From Dehalococcoidia bacterium (GTDB lineage Bacteria; Chloroflexota; Dehalococcoidia; GIF9; UBA5629), in NCBI GenBank assembly GCA_012961565.1, contig DTZC01000231.1, positions 1 through 6,075 on the forward strand: a stretch of DNA of 6,075 bases, in the 5' to 3' direction. The notes below the pieces were generated by a model, which made no database searches, was not told where the DNA came from, and was given only the letters and a program-made list of their open reading frames with translations. Both the position numbers and the translations under genes were made by a program. The stretch's first letter is position 1. Every line of letters begins with the position of its first letter. Positions 6,024 through 6,075 of this stretch are shown here, one piece after another.

Positions 6024-6049
6024 TAAGGCTTTAGCCAGCCCTTATTTTT
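6024..6049 (+). terminator. Candidate intrinsic terminator after the plsY pair
   Basis: TAAGGCT (6024-6030) pairs with AGCCCTTA (6037-6044), leaving one bulged C and a 6-nt loop, and is followed directly by five T residues (6045-6049). The seven-pair stem is modest in GC content, but position (32 bp after the plsY stop) and the T run fit a Rho-independent terminator. Confidence 0.55.
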
Positions 6050-6061
6050 GCCTGTAGCCCC

Positions 6062-6075
6062 GAGGTTTTAACCTC
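6062..6075. repeat. Short inverted repeat at window end
   Basis: GAGGTT (6062-6067) and AACCTC (6070-6075) are exact reverse complements two bases apart. The repeat reaches the window edge, so a longer stem-loop may continue outside. It could be a second terminator or a regulatory site; nothing seen here decides this. Confidence 0.35.

Overview
The window is a bacterial chromosomal segment of moderate GC with every gene on the + strand. Gene order is a 5'-truncated purH, a small Cys-rich protein, a GalT/HIT-type nucleotidyltransferase-like protein, a fused nicotinamidase-nicotinate phosphoribosyltransferase, and two tandem plsY-type acyltransferase genes. There are no mobile elements, CRISPR arrays, tRNA or rRNA genes. 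Clustered PlsY paralogues, together with the general protein style, suggest a Dehalococcoidia-like member of the Chloroflexota. That placement is inference from memory of those genomes, not something the sequence proves.

Region 1-2930/4479 looks like one transcription unit. purH (last two steps of IMP synthesis) is followed after 52 bp by a 105-residue unrecognised protein. The end of that gene overlaps the GalT-like gene by 29 bp. A 19-bp gap with a near-perfect Shine-Dalgarno sequence then leads into the 509-residue fusion protein. The fusion would carry out two consecutive steps of NAD salvage: nicotinamide to nicotinate, then nicotinate to nicotinate mononucleotide. It uses PRPP, the same activated sugar that starts purine synthesis, so the cluster has a nucleotide/PRPP theme. 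The small protein and the GalT-like protein have no assigned role but are tightly coupled to the fusion gene.

A 177-bp gap (4480-4656) separates this unit from the plsY pair. It holds inverted repeats and a short reading frame but no convincing promoter. The two plsY-like genes (4657-5349 and 5378-5992) are clear paralogues. The second keeps most acyltransferase motif residues. The first has substitutions in both main motifs plus a long polar tail, and may have a changed or lost activity. A plausible intrinsic terminator lies after the second gene, near 6024-6049.

The most notable item is the nicotinamidase-nicotinate phosphoribosyltransferase fusion and its linkage to the two uncharacterised genes immediately upstream.
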